Positions 9,794-20,829 of a stretch of DNA of 64,000 nucleotides are shown one piece after another. The number at the start of each line of letters is the position of its first letter. Within the stretch, counting starts at the first letter, position 1. Origin of the DNA: an uncultured Clostridia bacterium. Lineage in GTDB: Bacteria; Bacillota; Clostridia; TANB77; CAG-508. Location: contig CANQPY010000002.1 in assembly GCA_947625835.1 (NCBI GenBank), positions 1 through 64,000 of the forward strand. Direction: 5' to 3'. A model generated the notes under the pieces. It made no database searches. It saw nothing but the letters and a program-made list of their open reading frames with translations, and was not told the origin of the DNA. A program made the position numbers and the translations under genes.

Positions 9794-10857
9794 TTATTTA
9801 ATTATTTTTCCGCCACCAATTACAATATCTCCATCATAAAATACTGCTGATTGTCCTGGTGTAATTGATTTTTGTGGTTCATCAAATATAACTTTTACTT
9901 TATCTTCTTTTTGAATAATTTTAGCATTATAACATTTAGCAGAATATCTAGTTTTTACTTGAACATTTAAAGGTGTTTCTATTTTATCACATACTAAAAA
10001 ATTGTAATTTGATACCATAAATTCTTTTTTATATAGTTCCTTTTCTTCTCCTACAATTAATTCATTTTTATCTGGATTAAATCCAATTACATATAAAGGA
10101 TTTGGATAAGAAATTCCTAAGCCTTTTCTTTGACCTATTGTATATTTGTATAATCCTGTATGTACTCCTAATATTTTGCCATCTTGAGTTACAATGTTGC
10201 CTTTGGTAGCTTTTAGGTCAGAATTTTTTTCTAGAAATTCTTTGTAATTTCCATCTGGTATAAAACATATGTCTTCACTATCTGGCTTGTTTGCAACTGG
10301 CAAATTATGCTTTTTTGCTATAGCTCTTATTTCGTCTTTACTTTTAAAATTCCCTAATGGAAATTTTACTTTGTCTAACAAATCTTTTGGAAGATTATAT
10401 AATACATAACTTTGGTCTTTTCCAATTGCATCTGATTTTTTCAATACATTTTGCTTATATTTTTCATCATATTCTATTTTGGCATAATGGCCTGTTGCAA
10501 TAAAATCACATCCGAAGTTCTTGTGCTTTTTTATACATACTACCAAACTTTAAATATTTATTACATTCAATACAAGGATTAGGTGTTTTGCAGTTTTTGT
10601 AGCATTCAATAAAATCTTTTATTACATATTTATTAAATTCTTCTTTAAAATTTAAAGTGTAATGTGGTATTTCTAAATAGTCACATACTCTTTTTGCATC
10701 TAAACTAGAGGAAAGACTGCAACAGCTTCCCTCTAATTCTCCTTCCCATAATTTCATTGTTATTCCAATTACTTCATATTCTTGCTCTTTAAGTAGAATA
10801 GCTGATACACTGCTATCTACTCCGGCCACTCATTCCTAATAGAATTCTTTTTTTCAT
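9794..10857 (-). CDS. mnmA: tRNA-specific 2-thiouridylase MnmA, two +1 frameshifts at CGG (10512..10514, 10822..10824)
   Basis: Reconstructed MKKRILLGMSG[G]VDSSVSA...KKAQEL[G]CDFIATGHYA; 1064-2=1062 nt divisible by 3. Confidence 0.9.
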
Positions 10858-11298
10858 TTAATTACCACAACTTTCACAATGATGTTCCTTTAATTTGCAT
10901 TTTTCTTTTATTTCTTCTTCTGTCATTTTTCCTTCTTTACGATAATAATCTGCAATTGCTTCGTGAATTGCTTCTTCTGCTAAAACAGAACAATGTAATT
11001 TAACAGGTGGTAAACCTCCTAAAGATTCTACAACATCTGTATTTTTTAGTTCTAATGCTTCTTCTAATGTCTTTCCTTTAATCATTTCAGTTGAAATGCT
11101 ACTTGTTGCAATTGCTGCTCCACATCCAAATGTTTTAAATTTAACATCTGTTATAATGTTGTTTTCAACTTTAATAAACATTTTCATAATATCTCCACAA
11201 ACTGGATTTCCAACTTCTCCAACTCCAGATGCATCTTCTATTTTTCCAACATTTCTTGGATTTGTGTAATGATCTACTACTTTTTCTGAATATTCCAT
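10858..11298 (-). CDS. iscU: Iron-sulfur cluster scaffold protein IscU/NifU-like
   Basis: VVDHYTNPRNVG, GNPVCGDIMKM, GCGAAIATSS. Confidence 0.9.
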   Translation of the reverse strand: MEYSEKVVDHYTNPRNVGKIEDASGVGEVGNPVCGDIMKMFIKVENNIITDVKFKTFGCGAAIATSSISTEMIKGKTLEEALELKNTDVVESLGGLPPVKLHCSVLAEEAIHEAIADYYRKEGKMTEEEIKEKCKLKEHHCESCGN

Positions 11299-12479
11299 TA
11301 TTTATTTTCTCCTTCCATAAATTCTTCCCATAATGGTGACATTTCTCTTAGTCTTCCCACTATTTCTACTAAACTTTCAATTACATAGTCTATTTCTTCT
11401 TTTGTGTTATCTTTTCCTATTGAAATTCTAAGAGAACCATGTGCTATTTCATGTGGTAAGCCAATTGCAAGTAATACATGTGATGGGTCTAAAGAACCTG
11501 ATGTACAAGCACTACCACTTGATGCACAAATTCCTTTCAAGTCTAAGTTTAAAAGTAATCCTTCACCTTCAATAAATCTAAATGAAATATTGCTATTTCC
11601 TGGCAATCTTTTTACTCTATCTCCATTTACTTTGATATATGGTATTTTTTCTTCTATTTGTGCTACATAGTAGTCTCTTAATTCTTTTATTTTTTTATTG
11701 TGCTCTTCTAAGTTTTCATATGCAAGTTCTATTGCTTTTCCTAAACCTACAATTCCTGGTACATTTTCTGTTCCTGCTCTTTTATTTCTTTCTTGATGTC
11801 CTCCGTTTATAAATTTATCAAATCTAACTCCTTTTCTTACATATAATGCACCAATTCCTTTTGGTCCATAGAATTTGTGAGCTGATAATGATAAACTGTC
11901 GATGTTTAATTCTTTTACATCAATTTTTACACTTCCAACTGCTTGAACTGCATCTGTATGGAAATATACATTATGTTTTTTTGCAATTTCTCCTATTTCT
12001 TTAATTGGCTCTATTGTTCCAATTTCATTATTTGCAAACATAACAGTAATTAGTATTGTTGTTTCTTTTATTGCTTTTTCTAATTCATCTAATTTTACAA
12101 TTCCATTTTCGTCTACACCAATATAACTTACTTCAAACCCTTCTTTTTCTAATTGTTTGCAAGTTTCTAATACTGCTGGATGCTCAATGCATGATGTGAT
12201 AATATGGTTTCCTTTATATTTATAACTATGTGCTATTCCTTTTATTGCAGTGTTATCACTTTCACTTCCTCCTGCTGTAAAATAAATTTCACTTGGTTCG
12301 CAGTTTAAAGCTTTTGCTACTTTTTCTCTTGCATCTTCTACTGCTTTTCTATTTTCTCTTCCTATTTTATAAATAGAAGATGGATTGCCATAGTTTTCTA
12401 ATAAATATGGCATCATTGCTTTTACAACTTCCTCATCTGTTTTAGTAGTTGCATTATTGTCTAAATATATTGTTTTCAT
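11298..12479 (-). CDS. iscS: Cysteine desulfurase
   Basis: YLDNNATTKTDEEV, SLSAHKFYGPKGIGALY, SSGSACTSGSLDPSHVL. Confidence 0.92.
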   Translation of the reverse strand: MKTIYLDNNATTKTDEEVVKAMMPYLLENYGNPSSIYKIGRENRKAVEDAREKVAKALNCEPSEIYFTAGGSESDNTAIKGIAHSYKYKGNHIITSCIEHPAVLETCKQLEKEGFEVSYIGVDENGIVKLDELEKAIKETTILITVMFANNEIGTIEPIKEIGEIAKKHNVYFHTDAVQAVGSVKIDVKELNIDSLSLSAHKFYGPKGIGALYVRKGVRFDKFINGGHQERNKRAGTENVPGIVGLGKAIELAYENLEEHNKKIKELRDYYVAQIEEKIPYIKVNGDRVKRLPGNSNISFRFIEGEGLLLNLDLKGICASSGSACTSGSLDPSHVLLAIGLPHEIAHGSLRISIGKDNTKEEIDYVIESLVEIVGRLREMSPLWEEFMEGENK

Positions 12480-12554
12480 ATTTTTCCTTCCTTTCCTATT
12501 AATTCAGTAGGAATTATACTATATATTTCCTAGTAAGTCAATAGGAATTGCAAA

Positions 12555-12954
12555 TTATTTTATTAAATCTTCTAAAGTTTTACTATCCACATAGTCATTG
12601 ATAGCATCATCTAAGCCTTTCCAAAAAGATAGGGTTTTGCAATTTTCTCTTTTATCACATTCACCGGTCTTCTGTTAGGCAATAAATTGGAGCTAAATCT
12701 CCTTCAGTTGCTCTTAAAATATCTCCTACTGTATATTCTTCCGCTTTTTTAGCTAATTTATACCCTCCATTATTTCCTCTTGCTGTTTCTAAAAATCCTG
12801 CTTTATTTAACATTGCTATAATTTGCTCTAGATATTTATTTGATAATTGTTGTCTTTTTGCTATATCTTTTAAGGATATAAACTTTTCATTTCCATTCAT
12901 TGCTAAGTCCATCATAACTCTTATTGCGTATCTTCCTTTTGTTGATATTTTCAT
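12555..12954 (-). CDS. Rrf2 family regulator (IscR/CymR-like), +1 frameshift at CGG (12664..12666)
   Basis: 0 frame ends LTED-CGG-TGA; skipping C gives LTED[G]ECDKRENCKTLSFWKGLDDAINDYVDSKTLEDLIK*, the expected Rrf2 C-terminus. Confidence 0.9.
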
Positions 12955-12967
12955 AGGCTTTTCCTCC

Positions 12968-13987
12968 TTATTTTTTTAATGCTTCTAATAGCCACTTTCC
13001 TTGCTCTGATAATTCTTCTTCTGTCCATCCGGTTACTTTATCTGTATTTTTTAGTAAAGCAGAACTTTCATCTTTATTTGATAAATTCCAGCACATCCAA
13101 CTAATATTGTTTTGGTTTAAAATATCAATCCATTTATCTGCTTCTACTTTATCTAAATTTCCATTTCCTGAAGCATCTGAAATACCAAATTCTGATACAA
13201 AAATAGGTAATCCTGATTGTAATGCAGTAGTCATTTTTTGCCTTAATGCTTCTTTATGTGTTGCTGCATAAAAATGTAAAGCATACATGATATTGTTTTG
13301 CCCTATTATGGGACTTTTTGCAACAATATCTACATCTTGAGACCAAGTTGGAGTTCCTACAATAATAATTGCGTCTTTATCTACATTTCTAATTTCTCCA
13401 ATTAAATCTTCTGCATATGGCTTAATGTCCTTTTCCCATGTAACATTTCCATTTGGTTCATTACAAATTTCATATAATACATTATCATAATCTTTATATT
13501 TTGATGTCATTTCTCTGAAAAATTCAATTGCTGATTGCTTATTTGTGTTTGGATTTCCATCATTTAAAATGTGCCAATCAATTATAACATAAATTCCTGC
13601 ATTTTTAGCATATTCTACGCCTTTGCTTACAATTTCATGTAATTGCTTATTATATCCATCATTTGGATTAGAATACATTGCAAGTCTTATTGCATTAATT
13701 CCCCAATTATCTCTCATATAAGTAAATGCATCTTGATTTACATATTGAGGAAACCATTGCAATCCATGTGTGCTTACTCCTTTTAATTGAAATGTATTTC
13801 CATTTTGGTCTATTATATTTGTACCATTTACACTCAATTTTCCATGTAAGCTAACAGGTGTGGTTTCAATTTCATTTGCTTTTGGTTCGTCTTCTACTGC
13901 TTTATTATTTTTGTATAGATAATTTGCAAATAAAAGTCCTAAAACTATTATTCCAATTAAAATGACACTTTCTATTACTCTTTTCAT
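12968..13987 (-). CDS. Glycoside hydrolase family 5 (cellulase-like)
   Basis: LKGVSTHGLQWFPQYVN, YVIIDWHILNDGNPN, YEICNEPNG, IFVSEFGISDASGNG. Confidence 0.9.
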   Translation of the reverse strand: MKRVIESVILIGIIVLGLLFANYLYKNNKAVEDEPKANEIETTPVSLHGKLSVNGTNIIDQNGNTFQLKGVSTHGLQWFPQYVNQDAFTYMRDNWGINAIRLAMYSNPNDGYNKQLHEIVSKGVEYAKNAGIYVIIDWHILNDGNPNTNKQSAIEFFREMTSKYKDYDNVLYEICNEPNGNVTWEKDIKPYAEDLIGEIRNVDKDAIIIVGTPTWSQDVDIVAKSPIIGQNNIMYALHFYAATHKEALRQKMTTALQSGLPIFVSEFGISDASGNGNLDKVEADKWIDILNQNNISWMCWNLSNKDESSALLKNTDKVTGWTEEELSEQGKWLLEALKK

Positions 13988-14015
13988 TTTTCATTATCTC
14001 CTTGTCTTTTTTCAA

Positions 14016-16023
14016 CTAATTTTGCATTGAAGCTTCTTTTTCTTCAACTAATTTGCAAATTAAATCTGCTGACTTTTCTACACCTAAAACATCACTATTT
14101 ATACATACATCATAATTATTATAATCTTTCCAATCCTTCTCAGTATAATATTTATAATGATTTGCTCTTAGTTTATCAATTCGTTTTATCTCTTTTTCTG
14201 CATTATTCTTATCAAACCCATAAATTTTAGTTGCTCTTTCTATTTTATCTTCCATACTACTATACACAAAAACTTTTAGAACATTTTCTTTATCTTTCAA
14301 AATAAAATCTGCACATCTTCCAATAATAACACAAGATTCTTTATCTGCCACTTCTTTTATAAGTTCTGATTCTTTTATAAACAATTCATCTGAATTGTCT
14401 AACCCTACATAATATCCATTATTTAAACTTGCTAAAACATCTCTTTTTTGTTCATTATTTTCAATATATTCTTCTGAAAGTCCTGTTATTTGAGCAACTT
14501 TTTCTATAAAGTCTTTATCATAGAATTTAATTCCTAATTTATCAGCAACTAATCTTCCAATATATCTTCCTCCAGAGCCATATTCTCTAGATATTGTAAT
14601 AACCATTTGCTTATTTAATTTATTATCTGTACTTGTATCATCTATTAATGCTGAGCTCTTTAAATCACTTTGTTTTAAATGTTTTAATTCAAATACTAAT
14701 AAAATTACTGCAATAACAAATGCTAATCCATCTGCAACGGGTCCTCCGTAAAGAATTCCCATCATCCCAAACATGCTACTTAAAATCATCATAGCAGGTA
14801 TTAAAAACAATATTTGTCTAGATAAAGATAATGCTGCACTTTTAATACTTTTTCCAATTGCTTGAAAGAAAATTCCAGATGGAATTTGAATTCCATTACA
14901 AATGCAAAGTAAAAGATATGTTCTAAATGCTAAACAAGCAAATTCCATATATTTTTCGTCTCCGCTACCAAATATTGCAATTAATTTATCTGGAATTGCT
15001 TGGAATAAAATAAATGCAATTGTGCTAATTATAACACCTAAACCTAGTACTCGTTTTAAAGTAGATTTAACACGATCAAATTTTCTTGCTCCGTAGTTAT
15101 AACCAAAAATTGGTTGAGCTCCTACCGCAATACCAATAATAATACTATTTAAAATTTGATTTATTTTCATTACAATTCCAAGTACAGTAATTGGTATGTC
15201 AGAACCAAATTTACTTTCTGCACCATATTTTGCAAGTAAATTATTTTCTACTGCTACAACAAATACAAAACTCATCTGAGTAATAAAACTACTAATGCCA
15301 AGTGCCATTACTTTTCTTCCTATGTTAAATTTAGGTTTAAATATTTCTTTATTTACTGATATAGATTTAAATTTTTTAATATAAATTGCATTAAAAAGAA
15401 AAGTAATAAATTGGCTAAATATAGTTGCAATTGCAGCACCTTCTACTCCCATTTTAAATATAAAAATAAAAATTGGATCTAAAATTGTATTTAGAATTGC
15501 ACCTACAACCATAGTTGCCATAGAATAATTTGGACTTCCATCTGCTCTTATTATTGAATTTAGAGTAGTACCTATCATCATAAAAGGTAATCCGAATTGC
15601 AATAATTCCTCCATATTTTAAAGCATAATCCCTTAAGTTGTCTGTACAACCAAATAAGTTTAATAGTTGTGGTAAAAATATTAAAGTAATTACTCCAAAT
15701 AATATAGATATAATTACAGATAAAATAATTCCAGTTCCTACACCTTTAGCTGCATCTTCCTTCTTTTTTTCTCCTAATTTTAGGCTCAAATAACTTGCAG
15801 AACCATCTCCAAGCATTAAACTAAATGCTAGACCAATCATTGTTAATGGAAATACAACATTTGTTGCTCCATTTCCTAAGTATCCTACCCCATGTCCAAT
15901 AAAAATTTGGTCTACTATGTTATATAATGAATTAACAAGTAGTGATATAATACAAGGAATGGAAAATTTTCTAATTAGTTTTCCTATTTTCTCTGTTCCT
16001 AGTATGTTTTCTTCTTTTTCCAA
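14016..16023 (-). CDS. MATE family transporter fused to C-terminal cytidylate-kinase-like domain, +1 frameshift at CGG (15592..15594)
   Basis: Reconstructed ...ALKYGGIIAI[G]LPFMMIGTTLNSIIRADG...; C-terminus MVITISREYGSGGRYIGRLVADKLGIKFYDKDFI. Confidence 0.85.
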
Positions 16024-16126
16024 TTTTCTTCCTCCTTTTGTTTTTTAATCATTTAAAAAGACAACACTATATTTTTCGTGTTGGCTTTTTTTAATTTTTT
16101 CACATATGCTATTTTATCATAATTAA

Positions 16127-17888
16127 TCAATCATTGTCAAGATTTCTACTTTGCTTTAATCGTAAGTAACCGAAGTTCTTCCCATACATTATATGCTAAA
16201 TTCAACCTAAATAGTAATGTAGGTTTTGCGCCTGCCCTATTTTTATCTACTACACAAGCATAATATCTTACATCTGGATTATTTGACTTTTCTAGATCAT
16301 AAAATTTTGTATCAACTTCTTGTAGTGAATACTCGTAATTTTGCAATGAATCTCTATGGATTTGTTTCATTAAAGTTAAAGTATCTAATACTTCTTTTAC
16401 TGTTCTACTTACAGCTAAATCATTTACATTTAAATTAACTGGCAATGTATCACTTTCTGCTAATTGTAATGTCGAACATATAAACAATCCAAAATTTTGT
16501 GCTAAGTTAGAAAGAATTGTTGCTGTTTTCTTTAATTCTTCACCAATTCCAATATTTGCAGTGTCAGTTTTTAATGTATCATAAAATACATATTCTATTT
16601 TTTCTTTATAGTAATAATTTATAATTACTTTTTTTAGTTCATCGTTTGTATGGTCTGTTATATTTATAAAATAAATTGAATTATTTATTTGTTCATTTGC
16701 CCAGTCTGTAATTGAAATAGTATCTCTATATTCTTGTGAAATTTCTGTTAATCTTTTTACAAATGCTGATTGTTTTTCCTTTTTTTGTCTTAATACAAAT
16801 CCATTTTCATCTACTTCTACTTCTTTTGGGTTATCTGGCCTAAACTTAAATTCTAATAATTCTCCTTCTGTTTTTGAGATTTGTTTTTTATACAATTTTT
16901 GCATTTGTTTATTGTTTATAATTGTAGTAATTAGACATAGCCTCATTTTTTCTTCAGACATTTCGTTTGAAATAAGTAAAACTTTTTTATGATTAAGAAG
17001 TGCAACATGTGCTGCTAAATTAATTGTAAATCTACTTTTACCAGCATTTGATGGCATGGCATAAGCCATTGTTTCTCCTTTTCTAATTCCTTTAAATACT
17101 TTTGTTAAAATTGGAAAAGGCAATTGCAAACCATTTGTTAAGTTGTTATCACCTAAAGCAAGAAAGCTTGATAAATCTTGATTTAATATTGCACGTTTAA
17201 ATTTTCCAGTGTCATTTACTTGTATAACTGCACTTTCTACTTCTTCTATTGACATTTTGTCATATAATTCGTAGTCTTTAATTTCAATAATTCTATCTTG
17301 AATTTCTTGAATAGGCACAGCTAAATAATTTTTTCTTAAAACAAATAATTTTTGAAGTTCAACATATATTTTTTCTATATTATAATGCTTATCTTTTACT
17401 TCTTGTCTTAATGTATTTTTTAGTTCATATACTTCTTCAGAATCCTTTGAAAAGTTAAATCCGCTTTTTGCTACTTCAAGAGAATATGCCCCTCCTTCTG
17501 TAAATAATATACTTTTATATATATTAAGCATTGCTGGACTTTCAAAATAACACTCTTCAAATAAAAAATAATATTTAACTATTTGTCTTGGATCTGTTAA
17601 TAATAAACCAATAAATTGTCTTTCCAATTGAATATTGCTTAATTCAACTGGATAATCTTGAAGGCTCTCTTCTTGTTGTGAATTTAAATTGATTTTTTGC
17701 CTTTTTTCTCTTGGTTTTCTAGGTTTCTTCTTTTGACCTAGTTTTTCAATTTTCTTCAAGGCTGATGCATAATCTTTTCTTTCCAAATCTTTTTTTATTT
17801 TTTCAATAAGTTCACTATTTTCTGGTGTTACTGGTATATGATTTATCAACTTATATAATTCTTCTCTATTATTATCTTGCATATACAT
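16127..17888 (-). CDS. DnaB-like helicase/ATPase domain protein, probable +1 frameshift at CGG (16170..16172)
   Basis: KGETMAYAMPSNAGKSRFTINLAAH; in-frame CTT CGG TTA near the C-terminus; skipping C extends to EELGYLRLKQSRNLDND*. Confidence 0.65.
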
Positions 17889-18041
17889 TCTCCTATCTTT
17901 TGTTTCATTAACTTTATTATATACTTTCGTCTTATTTTTAGCAATACTTTTCTAAATTCTTTTTACTTGTGATTTAGTATAAAATATGTTACAATATTAT
18001 CAAAAAATTTGTTTTTGCAACTATTAAGGAGGGCAAGTTAT

Positions 18042-19761
18042 ATGGCATTTGACGGAATTGTAACAAAAGCAATTGCATCTGAATTGCAAAATCTTTCAGG
18101 CAGTAAAATAGATAAAGTTTTCGAGCCAAATAAAAATACTGTAGTTTTAGGTTTTTATCATTCCGGTTTACATTACTTATTAAATATATGTATAGATTCT
18201 CAAAATTACAGAATAAATTTAACTACACATCCAAAGCCAAATCCAAAAATTGCGCCTAATTTTTGTATGCTTCTTCGTAAGCATTTAATTGGAATGTATA
18301 TTAAAAATATTACTACATCTAATTTGGAAAGGCTAGTTATTATTGATTTAGAGGGCTTAGATGATTTTGATGATGTTGTGTCTAAAAAGCTAATAATAGA
18401 GCTAATGGGAAAGCATTGCAATATTGTTTTATTAGATGAGCAAAATGTTATTATTGATAGCATGCGACATATTAATAATAGTGATACTATGCGAGCTATT
18501 ATTCCACATAGCAAATATTCTTTTCCTACCACTCATAAATATAATTTTTTAGATTGTGTATCTTTTGAAGATTTTTATGAAAAACTTTCTTCTAACGAAA
18601 TCAGTGATGTTTTTAATGGTATTAGTAAATCTTTTGTTATTGAAGCTATGAAACATCTTAATATTGATAGTTTAAATTATGAAAATTTAAAAAAGTTATA
18701 TTATTATATAAAAAATATTATTAATCTTACTGATTCTAATTTATTGGAATTTTCTATAATAAATTCCGAAAAAAAAGATTATGTTTTGCAAGAAGCGGAT
18801 TCTAAAAATGCTACACCTTTTTCATTGAATTTTTTCTTAGATGATTTTTATTATGAAAAAGAAACTCGGAGAAGAATTTAAAGTCTATCGTGATAGTATT
18901 TTAAAGATGATTTTAGAAACTTTAAAAAAATATAAAAAAAGGCTTCAAAATATTGATGAAAAATTAGTTGATTGCAAAGATATGGATAAGTACAAATTAT
19001 ATGGTGAATTGATTACTTCTAATTTATATAAAATTAAAAATGAAAATCAATCTTCTATTGTATTAGACAATTATTATAATAATCAAAAAATAACTATTCC
19101 TTTAGATTGTCGTTTTAGTCCATCTGTTAATGCAAAACGATTTTTTAAAAAATATCATAAATTAAAAAATACCTTAGAAATTGTGACTGTACAAAAGCAA
19201 GAAACTTTGAAAGAGCTTGATTACATTGAAAGTATTGTCTATGAGCTAGAAAATGCAAATACTTTAGAAGATGTTTCACAAATTTTTGAAGAAATTTCTG
19301 AAAACATTATTTTTAAAGATAAGACAGATACTTATAAATTTAAGAAAAAAGAAAAAATTAAAAAATCTCATTTTACTAAAAATAAAACTGTTTCTTTTAA
19401 TCCAATTAAATATAAAATTGGAAATTATTCTTTACTAATTGGACGAAACAATAAAGAAAATGATTATTTGACATTGAAGTTTGCAAAAAAAACTGATTTA
19501 TGGTTTCATACAAAAGATATTCATGGAAGTCATTCTATTTTGCAGTTAACTAATGAAAATAATGATACAAAAAAATTGCCAGATGATGAAATTTTATTAA
19601 AATGTGCTCAAATTACTGCATATTATAGCAAAGCAAGATTTTCTTCTAATGTTCCTGTGGATTTTTGCGAAGTTAAATATGTAAAAAAGCCTGCAAATAG
19701 TAAGCCTGGTATGGTTATTTATAGCAATAATAGGACTTTATATGTTGATCCGCAAATTTAA
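18042..19761 (+). CDS. rqcH: Rqc2/RqcH (NFACT, fibronectin-binding-like), +1 frameshift at CGG (18867..18869)
   Basis: AGGAGG RBS then MAFDGIVTKAIASEL; ORFs 18009..18881 and 18841..19761 join as FYYEKET[G]EEFKVYRDSILKM; 1720-1=1719 nt divisible by 3. Confidence 0.9.
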
Positions 19762-19872
19762 ATTATTTATATTTTGCATAAAATTAAAAAGTTTATCAAA
19801 TTTACTTGAATTTATTCGTTTTTTAGTATAATATATTATAGGAAGTAAAGAGATTTACATAGGAGGAATAAA

Positions 19873-20766
19873 ATGCCAAGGAAAACAAAAGATTTAGAAG
19901 AACTAGAAACTAATAATAAAACTTTAAAAAAAGCAGTTAAACAAGTATCTAAGAAAAAAGATGCTACTAAAAAAGATGCTTCAAAAAAGTCTACTACTAG
20001 TAAAGAAACAAAAACTGCTAAAAAAACAGTAGAAGAAAAAAAGCCTAAAAAAGCTACAACTAAAAAGACAACTACTACTAAGAAGTCTACTGCCAAAAAA
20101 GAAACTGCAAAAAAAGAAACTACAAAGAAAAAAACTTCTTCTAATAAAAAAGCTATAGAAGTTGTTGAATATTATGATTTACCTTATCGTTACAATCAAA
20201 CAGTTGTAAAAGTTTTGGCACAAACTCCTACAAATTTATTTATTTATTGGGATATTTCAGATATTGATCGTAAAAACTTTCTAAACCAATATGGAGATAA
20301 TTTTTTTGAAAATACAAGGCCAATATTAGTAATTCATAATAACACGTTAAATTATAGTTTTGAAGTAGAAATTAATGATTTTGCAAATAGCTGGTATTTA
20401 CATGTAGCAGATAGCAAATGTGATTACAAAATAGAACTTGGTAGACGTCCTATTTATAAAACAGAGCAATTAAATACAGATTATATTTATATTGCAACCT
20501 CAAATGAAATTGAATCCCCAAATGATAGAATTTTATTTGATAAAAACCAAAAGATGGTTTATTTTAGAAATGTAAAAACAGGTAAGCTATCTACAAAAAA
20601 TATTAATTCTTTATCATTTATTAGAAATATGGGAAAGATATATAATATTTATGATTTATATAAAGCAATATATCAAAATGAAAATATAGAAGAATTTTAT
20701 GACATAACAAATCCTTCTTCTAGTGGTAATCCTTCTTCTAATAGTTTTTCATCAAAATTTAGATAA
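19873..20766 (+). CDS. DUF4912 domain protein with Lys-rich N-terminus
   Basis: Lys/Thr-rich N-terminus then YNQTVVKVLAQTPTNLFIYWDIS. Confidence 0.75.
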   Translation: MPRKTKDLEELETNNKTLKKAVKQVSKKKDATKKDASKKSTTSKETKTAKKTVEEKKPKKATTKKTTTTKKSTAKKETAKKETTKKKTSSNKKAIEVVEYYDLPYRYNQTVVKVLAQTPTNLFIYWDISDIDRKNFLNQYGDNFFENTRPILVIHNNTLNYSFEVEINDFANSWYLHVADSKCDYKIELGRRPIYKTEQLNTDYIYIATSNEIESPNDRILFDKNQKMVYFRNVKTGKLSTKNINSLSFIRNMGKIYNIYDLYKAIYQNENIEEFYDITNPSSSGNPSSNSFSSKFR

Positions 20767-20777
20767 AATAGTATTGT

Positions 20778-20803
20778 CTGTTGAAGGAAAACACCTTCAA
20801 CAG
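20778..20803 (+). terminator. Intergenic hairpin
   Basis: CTGTTGAAGGAAAACACCTTCAACAG followed by a T-rich stretch. Confidence 0.5.
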
Positions 20804-20829
20804 ATTTTAATAAACAAAGGAGAATAAAA

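Noticed and set aside
13028-13034. ACCGGA in the GH5 gene and CCGG/ACGGA strings elsewhere (e.g. iscS, DUF362, rsmE neighbourhood) as shift sites
   Set aside because: The frame is ACC GGA or AAC GGA with uninterrupted homologous translation; CGG is not an in-frame codon.
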